From the NCBI GenBank assembly GCA_002286715.1, contig NSJX01000030.1, forward strand, positions 247,034-311,033: 64,000 nt of DNA. Reading direction: 5' to 3'. The notes under the pieces are model-generated. The model worked only from the letters and a program-made list of their open reading frames with translations. It searched no databases and was not told where the DNA came from. Below, one piece after another: positions 15,701 to 27,490 of this stretch (positions within the stretch are counted from its first letter, which is position 1; each line of letters opens with the position of its first letter). The DNA is from Dentipellis sp. KUC8613. Its lineage: Eukaryota > Basidiomycota > Agaricomycetes > Russulales > Hericiaceae. Position numbers and translations under genes: made by a program.

Positions 15701-16282
15701 TCCGCCGGCGCATGACGTACGTTCCGTATATGCACTACTCCAGTGCCGTTGGTCCTGATACTCGTGCTTTAGGTTCGTCGCGTGCTATCAGGCACTCGCC
15801 GTATCGGACCAGGCAGATGCACTTGACCTGTTCGCGGACCCGTTTTGGCCGTGTCTGGCAGAGCTTTCCGTCGATCCTGTGGTCGACGTCCGCATTGGGG
15901 TGGCTCGTCTGATTGGTCTTCTGTCTGGTGCGTTCTGCTATGTTTTCCACGCCGCACCGCGTCTAATCCGGTGATACGTCGCTCTATAGACCAGTCGTTC
16001 CGGTATTCGGAGCGGGTCCCTGCTGGAATCCGGGATATCTTGGACACTCTGCGCGCAGATGTTTCTCACGAAGTGAAATCGTATGTGCCACTCCCGGCTT
16101 CCGTCGAGGGCAAAGTGGCCCCACGCTCGTCCGTGGTGGACCCTGCCCAGCCATCCTTCGTGTTCGCGACCTTCTCGTGCCCGCCCTCTTCCACTCTGAT
16201 ACTCCCTATGGCAAGCTCCGACGCTCCGAGCGGGCTGAGCCCGAGCATCAATCATGTGGAGCAGCAGCCAGGGCCGCTGTAG
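12715..16282 (+). CDS. HEAT-repeat protein, PP4 regulatory subunit 1-like
   Basis: A large scaffold protein (about 1,000 residues) resembling PPP4R1, which recruits the PP4 catalytic subunit. It begins MGILVSFIDRVIHAVVLS, followed by a Pro/Ser-rich stretch (about residues 18-80). HEAT-like helices follow (SILPQVTPLEAVEYVLPLLS, PILGTLLLSTSPPVGAAARS). A disordered Ser/Pro insertion of over 200 residues (about 13680-14340) comes next. The main helical array then includes DPMYWVRKEASFALGALA, LTWQVRHSALFALPAILGRL, SVRIRVLESLGEVIYTF and AMKVRKTLAASTGEIARIV. Later introns (about 15541-15609, 15719-15773, 15928-15988) restore frame into FVACYQALAVSDQADALDLF. The C-terminus to 16282 is low complexity. 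Family assignment rests on the array style and is less certain than for the enzymes. Confidence 0.7.
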
Positions 16283-17020
16283 CATCCTTGGATGTGGGCG
16301 GATGCGGAGGAACCAGCGGTCACCGCACGTATATAGTGCCTTGACACACGACAGCGTGTATCGCTGTGGAGCGGATGGCGAGGGCCGCCAATCGCTGCCA
16401 GCGATGAGCAGGGAGCAGGGGCTGCTGTCTGCCAGCCCAGCACGGCTCCCGTGGAAGATGGGATGGGGGACGCCTGTGGCCCCAATGCCATCAGACTGCC
16501 GGTGTCTTGGATCCAGTACTAGTCCTGCGCTGTATCGGCGACAGCAGGGGGGCTGGATGCAGACCCAAGTGCATGAACATTGTGTTTTTTATCATATCAC
16601 TTGACATCTTATTGTAGCCACATTGCCGTATCACTATATCCTGTAACCTAATGCTTGCTGTTCATATCTGCATCTAACTTAACTGCGGTGCTTGTGTTGG
16701 TGCTTCGCGGTATTCGGGAGTAAAAGGTACGATGGGAACGAAAGCGCTGAGACGCAGTCTGTTTTCGTTTTGGGGGACGCACCGGATTTGCAAGCAGGGC
16801 CGGCGATCTTGATTTGGAGGCGGGGACAGACACGGACGCTGGCGAGATCCATTTGGATTTGAGCCTGTGCAGGTCCCGCCGCCCGTCGAGCCTCAGCAGC
16901 AGTCTGTTGATCCCGCTCCCTCAGTCTGCTTCTGCTCTCTCCTATCCACCCTTCTTAAGCACCGACTCCCGGTCGTGCCCCCACTTTCGTTACAATCACA
17001 CACACCCACCCACCCTCGCC
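16283..17020. other. Intergenic region upstream of first tetraspan gene
   Basis: About 740 bp. Holds the end of the HEAT gene transcript and a pyrimidine-rich stretch (about 16890-17015) leading to the next ATG. No convincing open frame or element. Confidence 0.45.
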
Positions 17021-18585
17021 ATGAGGTCCTCGGGCCTCCTCCTGTATTACCGCTTTTTCCTCTTTGGTGCGTGATGCTTGCGCGGCGCCCGTGCCAGTGC
17101 CACGTCGTGCGTCAGGATGCGACAGGACGGGCTGATTAACGTGTGTTGCGCGCTGCAGGGCTCCTGGTCGTGTGTAATGCTATCATCTGCAGCGCTGGCG
17201 TCTGGAATCTCAGCCTGGCGCAGTCCGCGGGGTCAAGTCGTGAGTGCCATTGAATTGTTGTGCCCAGCCCGAGCTTGGCTCATGATGTGTGCTTGATGCG
17301 CAGCGCCGGTCGACGCGTTCATGATCTTTCTCGGCGCGTTCAGCCTGGTGCTCGTCCTCCCCATGTGAGCCCCCCTCGCGGAATTTTGCGCGCATATATG
17401 CTGATATTTGTGCCGCGCGCAGTACGTTCTTCGATGTGTTTGTGAAGCATGCGTGGACTGGGTGGGTCGGCACCGAGTGCGTCTGGGTCACGCTCCTCTG
17501 GATCTTCCACTTGGGTGAGCAGCAGCGCGGTCGTAGGTCAAGGCCTTTGTTTGCTGATAAGCCTCTCGTATAGCGGGTGCTGCCGCGGTCACGGCGCTCC
17601 TGCCCACGCTTATGTGCAATGTACAAAGTAAGTCTTTCAGGACATGCAAGGTGCAAAGCAGAGACTGATGCCCGCCCAGTGGAACGTACGACCTCCGACT
17701 CTTGTACGTCTACACGACTCCTTCAAGTTCCTGCATGGATATGTGCTCTAGCCCGTGAGCCTCCTTACAGCCGCCTACATTCCCACACCCCTCTCACACA
17801 TTTTATTATTCTCACCAGTCACGATCTACGTCGTCCTCTTCACCGCCGCCGTGGCCATCCACCGGCGGCGGAACCCCACGCTCTGGTACGCAAGCGTGCG
17901 CACGTACCCCTGGTTCGACCACCTGCGCTCGCAGTCGCAGGAAATCAAAAGCGCGCCAGCCTCGCCCATCGCCGTCCTCGCGCCGCGCCCGACGCGCCCC
18001 GTCGACCTGCCCTCGCCCTCCGTCCTCGGCGCGGGGCTGCAGTACGAGCACCTCACCGACTTCAACACCGCCGAGCGCCCGATGCCGCCCACGCCCGCGG
18101 CGCCCGCGCCCACGCATGTGCTCCAGGAGACGCGCCAGGTGTCGTCCGGCGTGACGATGCCGTCGCTGTACCCGCTCCACATGCAGCCGTTCTTGGAATC
18201 CGGGATCGCCCCCGCCCCCGCCGTCCTGGAACCGTCGCTGTCCCCCGCGTTCATGTACGCCAACCCAGGATACGCACGCGCAGACCCGCCGCCACTCGGC
18301 GACTGGCCGCGCGCGGACATCATCCAGCAGCCTACGAAACCGCGCCCCGCACGGCGCAAAGCACCGCCCGCCACCGAGCCCGCGCCGCCCCCAGTCGAGC
18401 CTGATGCTGATGCAAGGCCTTCCGATGAGACTGAGACGCATCAGCGGCAGACGTCCGCCAGCTTGCCGTCGTCTGACGCTGCGAACCGCCCGCGGCCGGG
18501 CGGGCCACGCCATCGCTCAGGGTCCAGTGTGTCCGCGAGACCGCCGCCGCTGGATCTCTCGCGCATCAGCAACATCGAGAGATGA
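17021..18585 (+). CDS. Four-helix (MARVEL-like) membrane protein, tandem paralogue A
   Basis: I do not recognise a named gene. Seven exons (17021-17066, 17159-17239, 17304-17364, 17423-17514, 17574-17627, 17680-17754, 17819-18585) give 391 residues. Four hydrophobic helices occupy about residues 1-150: LLVVCNAIICSAGVW, AFMIFLGAFSLVLVLP, a helix with TECVWVTLLWIFHLAGAAAV, and TIYVVLFTAAVAI. Directly after helix 4 is NPTLWYASVRTYPWF, and a Pro/Ala/Arg-rich cytosolic tail of about 220 residues follows. The downstream gene at 19784 has the same helix order, the same WYxSxxxxPWF motif and the same intron phases. Helix 3 carries a Thr-Glu-Cys motif shared in position with its paralogue. Likely a plasma-membrane organiser of MARVEL type, by shape only. 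Confidence 0.75.
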
Positions 18586-19783
18586 TCGATGGGCGTTGGG
18601 CGTTGGCAGTCAAGACGACGTGTGTTGTTCATCTGCTTTGTGATTTTGGTAGACTCGCTGTGTGCTCCGCATCGCGCGCGCGACAGTAGATCCTGGACGC
18701 CGTTTTCCGCCCTCTTCATTTCGCTGCGGGGGGCAGTCGGGTGCGCGCCGGCCGCCTCCCAGCCATTCTTTTACATACATCCAATACATACCTGCATGCA
18801 TGCGTATGTGTTATAGCGTTCATACGTCAATTTTTGGGATCGTGTAGTCTGTATTTGTACTCATACCTTACCCGTGCGTATACCGTACTGTTCTTCTGCT
18901 CTGGTTTGCATTGACTGCATTTGTGCGGGGCTCGGGCTTGTACTTGTGATTCGGAGCCCCGCAGATCTAGGTACAGGCGTACTTATCCTGGTACTTACTT
19001 TTGGTCTTTTGGAACAGTTCATAGTTCTAGATATATCAATGTGCGCGCTGCGCAGACGACGGTTGCTCGTGTCCGTTGTCCATAGTTGCGCGTCAATTAC
19101 TTTTTTTTTCCTGGGATGAAGCTTCGAAGAGACCACTTGTTGCAATGTTTTGAAAGTGAATGATGCCGCCGGCGCGCCGGAAGCAAATGCAGCCTTACCA
19201 TTTTGGGACAGCAATGTCGTTTAGCGCCCGTCGCGAGATAACTCGTGCTAGCTGCTCCTCGAATGCATGTGTTGACAACCCTCCCCGACGCTCTGTTCTG
19301 ACGAAGTACGAGGTAAGAGCTCTGCTTGAATACGGTGTGCGTGCGTATCCTGTAAGGTGGGTTTTCCAGAGCAGTTTCTGGAACAATGCCACGGGTTGTC
19401 GCTGTTACCTCATCGCCCCGCCATTGTTCTCCGCCTGCCATTGTTCCTCTCTCGTCTCGGCCTCGGCCCCTCCGCTCCTTATTATGCTCGGTCGACATAT
19501 CTAGAATGCCTCCCCGAGCCCCGTCTGCCACACCCTCCCCTTCTCGGACCCGCCATGGAACGCCAATAGTTCACGACCTTTCCGCTCCTACGACCGTTTC
19601 CGAACTCCCTCGAGCGCCCTAGAGTCTCAGACGATCTCTCATTTCCTAATTCCTCGGACGAACATCTAGACCCACGCTGCTCTCTTTTGTCTCTCTGCGT
19701 TGGACACACTGTATCCTGCCTCTTGCCGGTCAACGTTTTCGCATTCGTCCTAGTCATCCAAGTTCTGTGCGTCGGGTTACGCG
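18586..19783. other. Intergenic region between the two tetraspan paralogues
   Basis: About 1.2 kb. Short frames on both strands have no recognisable features. A pyrimidine-rich, TATA-poor stretch (about 19430-19700) precedes the second paralogue. No repeat or remnant of a third copy was seen. Confidence 0.45.
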
Positions 19784-21180
19784 ATGAGGAGTCCTGTAGT
19801 GATATTTCGTTTTGTATCCTTAGGTGCGTGCATTGCACCCTTCCTGTCATCGTACTGGTTCTGATACCCTGTGGCTTTCAGCTCTGATCACATATCTTAA
19901 TCTGTTTGCGCTGGTATTCGCAGGCTGGAATATTGCAGCCACGAAAGCTGCGGGATTGGGAGGTGAGTTGCGCTGTTTCGCCTGGATAGCATTGGCTTGC
20001 TGAAGAGGAGGACCCTCTAGTTCAAGGCGGCTCAGCATTCCTCATAATCAATGCCTGTTTTCTCTTTCTATTCCTGGCTGCGTGCGTTCACCCACTTTCT
20101 CCAAGGCTTATTGGGTGGATTCCTAACAGATACTTCGCAGCTCTTTGGCAGAGCTGGCGTTCCCGCAGGCGAGAACTGCAGGAGTCGCGTTTGAGTGTCT
20201 TTGGACGGGGATCATGGCAATATTGGAACTGGGTGAGTTCTTGCCGCTCTTCGACCTTGCGATACTAGGACACTTATTTGTATCCAGCGGCCAGCATCGA
20301 CGTCACTGTCAGTGGTCCGCCTTTCATGTGCAAGTCGGGAGGTGAGTCACGCATGCAATAGAGTTCATACAACACCAACTGAGCGAATTTCGTCTCGCTG
20401 TTGCAGCTCCGTTTTCTGTTTGCGCATCGTCGACCGTCCTTGTGCCAATCAGCTGGCTCGCTGGGATCTTAAGTGCGTAGACAGCCTGTCATCCATCTGC
20501 CACCGAACTCAACTGAACCTAAATACCCCACAGTGCTCGCATATTTCCTTGCGCTTCTCAGCATGAGCCTTGCTCACATGGAACAGTACCCCGCCATCTG
20601 GTATGGCTCGATCTACACCGCACCGTGGTTTGTCGACCGCGATGACAAGGCGCCGCAGCTCCCGCCTCTGCAACACGGCTCAGGTCTCGCGGACCTTCCG
20701 GAGCAGCTCTCGGCTCCCGCACCAAACGGAGACATCGAACAGAATCCTCGTGCCCCGTCTCCCAATCAGAGCATCGCCGCGTCTTCCGCAGTCGGGAGCG
20801 AGAGCACGCGGCCGGACCTCCAAGTGCAGGCCAGCGAGCAGGACAAGAGCCGCCCCTGGTGGGCACTGCAGTCCCGTCTCCGACCAGGGAAAGACATGCC
20901 CTTCACGCTGCCGAGCCGCAAAGGCAAGGAGCCGCAGCGCCAGCCGAGCGTCGGGAACTACGCGTCGACGTACCAGGGCTCGGTCGTCTACCCCGAGCTG
21001 GAGAAGAGGCTCCCTGGCCAGCCGCCGCTGCCGTCGTACCCGCAGTTCACGAGGGAGATGCTCGACCCGGACAAGCCGATCCCGCTGCCGAGGATGTCTG
21101 CGTGGGTGCGCGCGGACGAGGCGCGCGGGATCACGATGCAGACTGTTCCGAGGCCGTCTCCTGTTCGCAGTCGGTTTTGA
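19784..21180 (+). CDS. Four-helix (MARVEL-like) membrane protein, tandem paralogue B
   Basis: Seven exons (19784-19823, 19882-19962, 20021-20081, 20141-20232, 20288-20341, 20407-20472, 20534-21180) total 1,041 nt, giving 346 residues. The start MRSPVVIFRFVSL matches the paralogue's MRSS start. Helix 1 is LITYLNLFALVFAGWNIAAT, helix 2 AFLIINACFLFLFLAA, helix 3 includes FECLWTGIMAILELGAA, and helix 4 LAYFLALLSMSLA. QYPAIWYGSIYTAPWF then precedes a polar tail of about 180 residues rich in Pro and Ser. Exons 2 to 5 have exactly the same lengths as in gene A (81, 61, 92, 54 nt), and all six introns share phase. This shows descent from one duplicated gene. Function unknown. Confidence 0.78.
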
Positions 21181-21310
21181 TGGTTGCGGTCGCGTCGTTT
21201 ACCCGGATGGTGTGCAATCCTGATCCCTTGTATAGATGTAGCATAGTAGAATACAACGCCCTGTAGCAGTAAAGTATCATTATATATCTCACGAGTACGA
21301 GTACAGATCG

Positions 21311-22078
21311 TTAGTTGTCTCCTTCGCTTTCGAATGAAGCGAGGCGCATGCGGAGCTTCTGGTTTTCGAGTTGGGCTTCTGATAGTGCTGAGCGGGCTTG
21401 GTCCAGCTCGCGTTTTGTCTGTGCGAGTTCCTTGATGTCTTCGTCTTCAATCTCGCCGGTGCTGACCGCCACGCCTAGACCAGCAAGCAAGTTAGCACGG
21501 ACTAGTTAACGGTTTGTGCACCATGACGGACCTCCAACCAGCTTGATTAGACGCCAGAGACGCAGCACAATCAGCAGGGAGGCGAGCTCGCGCTCTTTTC
21601 CCCTTAAGATCACCTCGAGGATGAAGGTAACCAGGATAATCGAGGCATCGAACAGATGCAGCGAAGAGTGCGGCACTTCGCCCCAGGGATTGTAGTAATT
21701 GAAACCGAGTGACCACAACGAGAGCGGTATTTCAATGAGAAATATGGTGGTGATGGCCGTTGACAGTTCGGAGAGGACTTCCAGCCAGACGAGAGAATCT
21801 GGGCCGGATGGAGGTTCGCAACCTGGAGAGAGGAGAGTATAGGAGAGGTCTGCGAGAACAAAACCCGCGTCGAGGATAGTCTAAATGGATCATTAGTTCG
21901 TAACTTCTGGATGATATACGGTCGGTTACGGTCGGACGGTACTTACCAGAGCAATGACAAGCTTATGGACTGCTGAAGATTCGAGGGCCTCTGCGACGCG
22001 AGTGCGCCATTTCCGACCGCGAGGAGCTTCGGCAGCCTCTGGGTCGCTTTGGTCAAGAAGAGGGTCTTGCTCCGACAT
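21311..22078 (-). CDS. HV1: Voltage-gated proton channel (Hv1 type)
   Basis: A voltage-sensor-only channel that lets protons leave the cell on depolarisation. Exons 22078-21947, 21880-21532 and 21474-21311 give 214 residues. S1 contains TILDAGFVLADL, whose Asp48 aligns with the human selectivity residue Asp112. S2 has IFLIEIPLSLW (Glu94 for Glu153). S3 has LFDASIILVTFILEV (Asp122 and Glu133 for Asp174 and Asp185). S4 is RLWRLIK with Arg151, Arg154 and Lys157, so the third gating charge is Lys, not Arg, and the human Asn214 position is Gly160. A coiled coil follows (KELAQTKRELDQARSALSEA), as in dimeric Hv1. No zinc-binding His pair is evident. Convergent with tetraspan B, 130 bp away. Confidence 0.92.
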
Positions 22079-23014
22079 TTCGTATCAGGTTGCGCTGGAG
22101 AACAGCTGGGTATATTGTGGGGTATATAGGTGGGCAGGTCCAAGATGACGGTTACGAGCACCGCTCTGCGCGTTCGGTATGGACGCGGATGACAAATCTG
22201 GATGACCTCGATATCGGTTTGGAGGCTCGGACCTCCGAGTCTCTTCCTCCGTACCACCAGTAGCCAGTCCTAGTATCCAAGGTGAACGGCGGTTTCTATA
22301 TCATTGGGAGATGGCCATACCGTGCTCTATTCGCCCCTGTATTCTGTAATGCAGCACCAAACCACTAGGACGTAGACCTCCTGACATCTCAACGCTTGGA
22401 TGAAATGGAGCTTTTCCGGTTATGCAGAAATACCACAAGCTTTAAATTCAACGAGGGATGGCCCAACAGGTTCTATATGAGCATGTTCAGCGGATGCAAG
22501 GAAGATCCTCTGCAAGTGGTATTGCATTGTATCTGAGCGGACAATGAAACCCAGGAGCACCTGAGAGAGAGAAAGCTCTTTAACCTTCTCCCAGCTGAGG
22601 TACCATATCGAAGTTTCTCTGACCACATTCCATAATTTCATCTGAATTATGCAAACGCAGAGAGCACATGTTCTCTCCTCCCGTTCTTGACAGACTATTG
22701 GCTTTCACCGCACTGACGGCCACATGCGCACGCATATCTGACGTCCACATGCGTTGCCTAAATGGCCTATCATAATCAAGATGCACGAGTGATAACCTCG
22801 ACGTGCCGCTTTGCGCAACACGCGAAACACCCCTCGTGGCTCGTACGACAACATGCAGATACCGACGACACTGGGAGTAAAGAAGCTGACAAAATGACAA
22901 CGAACGTTGGTGTGCACATGGCACGTTGCATTGAAGATGCTGCGAGGTCTGTACTAGACGATAGGGGGGTGAGCTTAAAAGAAGGCGGGTGATAATTACG
23001 ACGAATGGTCCGCC
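22079..23014. other. Intergenic region between Hv1 and HNH nuclease genes
   Basis: About 940 bp of divergent promoter space. Short frames at 22420-22924 (-) and 22762-22992 (+) have no features. No clear element seen. Confidence 0.45.
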
Positions 23015-23992
23015 ATGTTCCCCTCCAAGCCGCTTCTGCAGACTTTGCTCCTTGCCTGCTTGTCGCTCGCAGTTTCAGCGGCGCCAGTTCCAGGTCCGAT
23101 CCAGGGTAGGGCCCTGCCCACGCCCGTCTCAGTCGCCACTGCGAAGACCTATCTCAGCGAACGTAAGGATTCACGGGGATAATCTTTGAGAGGATACCTA
23201 ACTAGTACTCAGTGACCGTGGCGGTGGACTCCAATTCCCCCGCCTATGCGCGAAGTGAGTTCAAGACCTGGGATATCAGTGCGTATCGCTATCATCGAAG
23301 GCGAGCCATGCGCTGACAAGCCGGGAATCTAGTATCCGGGACCTGTGACACGAGGGAGAGTGAGTGGATGGGAACTGATGGCGTTCAGGTGCAGATGAGA
23401 CTGATGACTTCTATCTCTAGCTGTCCTGAAGAGAGATGGCACGAGCGTAGTCACGGATAGCTCCTGCAAGGCAACGTCGGGGCACTGGGTCTCTCCGTAC
23501 GACGGTGTTGCTACGGATTTGGCAAGCGACCTTGATATCGTACGTGGAGTTCCTGTCTTGCATCCAATGGACAGCATTTGAACCGCCATTCGACTAGGAC
23601 CATCTTGTTCCCTTGAAAGAGGTAGGGGTTCCGAACATTTTGATAGATCTGTGCTGAATTTGCCTTGATCGTCAGGCTTGGTTGTCGGGAGCAAGAGATT
23701 GGACGGCTGCGCAGCGCGAGGCATACGCGAACGACCTGACTCGGCCCCAGCTCCTCGCTGTCACGGATAATCTGAACGAGTCCAAGGGTGAGTTTTGCCT
23801 CAATAGTTTCTGTCGCACTATCTGATGCGGCTTACTGTCACAGGCGACAAAGATATCGCTAATTGGGTCCCGCCGTTGGAGAGCTTTGTGTGCACCTATG
23901 CCAGGGCTTGGGTGAGTGTGAAGCACTACTATAAGCTCACCATCGACAGCGCGGAGAAGACTGCGTTGCAGAAATACCTCGACGGCTGTTAG
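23015..23992 (+). CDS. Secreted HNH-family nuclease (DUF1524 type)
   Basis: A small extracellular nuclease. The N-terminus, starting MFPSKPLLQTLLLACL and ending SAAPVPG, is a signal peptide. The mature part has LTVAVDSNSPAYARSEFKTW, then SGTCDTRETVLKRDG, then the catalytic block DLDIDHLVPLKEAWLSGA (His general base), then AVTDNLNESKGDKD (Asn and acidic residues of the HNH fold) and a C-terminal Cys. Cys pairs (SGTC, SSCK, FVC, DGC) fit secreted disulfides. Introns sit near 23164-23212, 23279-23331, 23359-23420, 23539-23596, 23621-23674 and 23789-23843. Length of about 210 residues is normal. These proteins occur in fungi, actinobacteria and oomycetes. Nucleic-acid scavenging is the likely role; involvement in interactions is speculation. 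Confidence 0.85.
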
Positions 23993-25056
23993 TTACACAA
24001 TATGGTACTTACGAGCATCACGATAACCAATACCCCACGAATTCTACCCTACTATCGTGTACCCAGATATGGAATGCGGACTAGATATGGAATGCACAGA
24101 AAGTTGTTGTTGTCCTCCGCCTTGTGCGATGTCTATGCACTTCAAACTTTACACGTGTATGAAATACACAGTTATAATCTCAGCATAAAAAGTTCGAAGC
24201 CAAAGGAAGAGATTTGCTAGCAGGAAAAATTGTGCACGGACCGGGCAAGGACATGGAATGCGTTCAATCATCAGGGCTTGGCTCAAAATCACTCAATAAA
24301 ATCGGAAAAAAAGCGTGTGCACTTTTATTTCTATTATACATACACTGGGGGACTCTTTTTCAATAAAATGGTATAGAAAGTGTCAGAACGGAGGCCATGC
24401 TCTCAAACAGTCCGAGCGTGACAGTACTGAATTGATAGTCCGATGAAAGTCCGCCCGGCAAAACGCGAAACGCCGCAATTGACATCCTTCGGAAGAGCGG
24501 CGACGGCTGACAAACCGTGACTGATGGGTGACAAGGGTGTCCCCCTTGCGGGCGGTGAGCTCTCCATCCCGGCATCTCACTGGCAGACGCAAAAGGGCAG
24601 TTAAAATTAGCTGGCTTCGCACATGAATAGAGGGAATCTCGTTGTACATTGTGGTTGCATTTTGAAGAGACGGGAGTGCGTGAGTGTGCCATATTCCATA
24701 TCTAGCCCACCGCCATTCCATTAACGGGTACACGATAGTATGTGAATGGCCTGAGCAGACCGCCCGGCTACCATACCGACAGCTGGGTGAGACGCGTCCG
24801 ATAATTCACCCAAGATCAGGAAATCGGTTTCCAGAGCGAGATGCATGCAAATAGTAGAGTGTATTGATACAGGTAGGAGAGGTCATGGAAGAGAGACTCA
24901 AAGCTCGCGAACTCGCGAGACCCAGACAAGCTGTCGATCACGTGCAAGCGATTGCCAGATCGGGACTTCGACGCGATATTCCAGTTTTTCCAAGCAAGCC
25001 GCAAGGCTCAAGCGCAAGCCCCTCCGGTCCGTTCACCTCCTCCAAGATTCATAACT
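23993..25056. other. Intergenic region between HNH nuclease and NOP2
   Basis: About 1.06 kb. A short direct repeat, AGATATGGAATGC, occurs twice within 24066-24094. An AT-rich patch with AATAAAA lies at 24292-24370. A minus-strand frame at 24360-24733 shows no features. The NOP2 promoter is the right end. Confidence 0.45.
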
Positions 25057-27490
25057 ATGGGACGCCGCGCAAAGAACAAGCAGGGCGACCCGACGCCCAT
25101 CGAGAGCCGCGAAACCACGAAGCCCTCACAAAAGAAGCTGGGCAAGCGCAAAGCCGAGCCCGAGGCGGACGAGAGCAAAAGACCTGCGAAGAAGGTCAAG
25201 GAGGTCGTTGGGGATGTAAAGAAGAGCAAGAACTCTGTGGGAGGTAAAAAGGCGGCGAAGAAGTCTTCTAAGGCGGATTTAAAGAAGGCGACTTCGTGGG
25301 ACGAGGAGGATGCGGATGGGAGTGGGGATGGGTGGGAGGATGTAGCGGACGATGCGTAAGTTTATCTCATAGTCTCTAGGACGTCATGTTGATCACATAT
25401 GCAGAGAACTTCTCGGAGGCAGCGATGACGATGCTTTCGAAGGTTTATCGGGAGACCTGGACGAGTTTGACGTTGAGGGCGACGAGTATGTCCTCCCGAC
25501 ATTAATCCTTGCACTGCCTCTTAACATTTCATCGACAGTTCCCCTCGCCTACCCGCCCAAGAACTCGACCTCGGATCTGACGACGACGAAGAAGAGCCCA
25601 TACAACTGACGAAGCTGAAATCCAAAAAATCAAAACAGGCCGACCGACCTGTGAAAATCATCCCTACGGGCTCGGACGCGTCGTCCGACAGCGATGAAGA
25701 TGAAGAGGATGAGGATGGCCCCACGACCCTGGCGAACATGGAGGCACGCTCACGAGCACTCGATGCACGTGCACTGCGGGAGGCTGAGCTCGACGCTGAG
25801 GAGCTGCAGGCAGCAGAAGAGGCAGGAGAGGGTGATGGCGAATTCGACGAGGTGGAGGATATGGAGGACGAGGAGATGGAAGTAGATGGCGAGGAGTTCG
25901 TTCTGCCGACTGCCGAGGAGCGGGAGAAGGAGAAGCATGCTGGGGGACCCGATGTCCATCTTGTGCAGAGGCGGATGCGTGAGTGCGTCCGGGTTCTTGG
26001 GCACTGGAAGCGGTTGGGAGAGAAAAGTGGGCGGTAAGCACTCACCATGATTGTAATACTGCTGTGTTGACTGATTCCTTGCAGGTCTCGCTCAGAGTAT
26101 GTTGACCAGTTGGTGTCTGATATCGCGAATTACTACGGGTACAACGAATTCTTGGCCGAGAAGCTGTTCCAGCTGTTCCCTGTAGCAGAGGTTCGTCTCT
26201 TGTGATTTATCACCTGCCTGCATTTCTCACATGAGAATACGTAGGCTATCGAATTCTTCGAGGCAAACGAAGTCTCACGACCTGTGACTATCCGAACAAA
26301 TACCCTCCGCACAAGACGCCGGGACCTGGCTCAGGCTCTCATCAACAGGGGCGTGAACCTCGAGCCCATTGGAAAGTGGACGAACGTTGGTCTCCAAGTA
26401 TTCGAGAGCAGCGTGCCGATAGGTATGTAATGATAAATCGCATTCCGCAGAACAATACTGACCTTTTATAGGTGCAACCCCCGAATACCTTGCTGGTCAT
26501 TACATGCTCCAGGCCGCTTCCTCGTTCCTCCCTGTCATCGCCCTCTCGCCGCAGCCGAATGAACGTGTTCTCGATATGGCGTCGGCTCCGGGTGGCAAGA
26601 CCACGCATATGGCGGCCCTCATGCAGAACACTGGTGTTGTATTCGCGAACGACGCTAACAAAGCTCGCACGAAGAGTCTCACCGCGAACGTCCATCGTTT
26701 GGGCTGCAAGAATGTCGTGGTGTGCTCTTACGACGGACGGGAGTTCCCGAAAGTCATGGGCGGCTTCGACAGGGTTCTGCTGGACGCACCGTGCAGTGGG
26801 ACCGGCGTCATCAGCAAAGACTCGAGCGTCAAAATCAACAAGGTATATCCTACTTCTGGACTCTCAGTTCACATGGGTTGACGCGTCGTTTATTCAGTCT
26901 GAACGCGACTTCACGCTCCTTTCGCACCTGCAGAAGCAGCTCATACTGTGTGCCATCGACAGCGTCAACCCCCAGTCCAAGACGGGCGGCTACATTGTGT
27001 ACTCTACTTGTTCCGTCACTGTCGACGAGAACGAGGCGGTCGTCGATTACGCGCTGCGCAAGCGGCCGAACGTGACACTCGTCGACACTGGTCTCGAATT
27101 TGGTCGCGAGGGCTACACGCGTTATCGCGGTAAGGTGTTCGACGAGAGCGTCAAGCTCACGCGTCGGTTCTACCCGCACGTGCACAACATGGACGGCTTT
27201 TATGTGGCAAAATTCAAGGTTGAGCGCCGGACGAAGGCGACGAAGAAGGAAGCTAGTGAGGACAAGGCACAGGAACAGCCAGGAGAAGTTGAGGAGGCAC
27301 CAGCGGACGTCAAGTTCGATGAGACGGAGGATAAGCCTTACTTGGACGGTTCGTTGGTCCGTTTATGTCGTTCTGTGCGTCTGGACTCACTTCTCCCTCT
27401 ACAGAGGCCAAACGGAGGCGCATGAAGGCGAAGGGCCTGCGGGTGCCGCCCAGGAACCCTGTTGCCGCGACAGTGAAGGCCTCAGCATAA
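25057..27490 (+). CDS. NOP2: 25S rRNA (cytosine-C5) methyltransferase Nop2
   Basis: A nucleolar NOL1/NOP2/Sun enzyme that methylates large-subunit rRNA and is needed for 60S assembly. The N-terminal 260 residues are Lys-rich (GKRKAEPEADESKRPAKK), then strongly acidic (DASSDSDEDEEDEDG), as in nucleolar proteins. The catalytic part has ANYYGYNEFLAEKLFQLFPV, RPVTIRTNTLRTRRRDLAQA and PIGATPEYLAGHYMLQAASS. The SAM site is VLDMASAPGGKTTHMA. The two catalytic-cysteine motifs are LDAPCSGTGVISKD and YIVYSTCSVTVDENEAVVDY. The C-terminus has HNMDGFYVAKFK and a basic tail. Introns are short; one at about 26843-26898 splits the region after the first Cys motif. Very confident. Confidence 0.96.
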
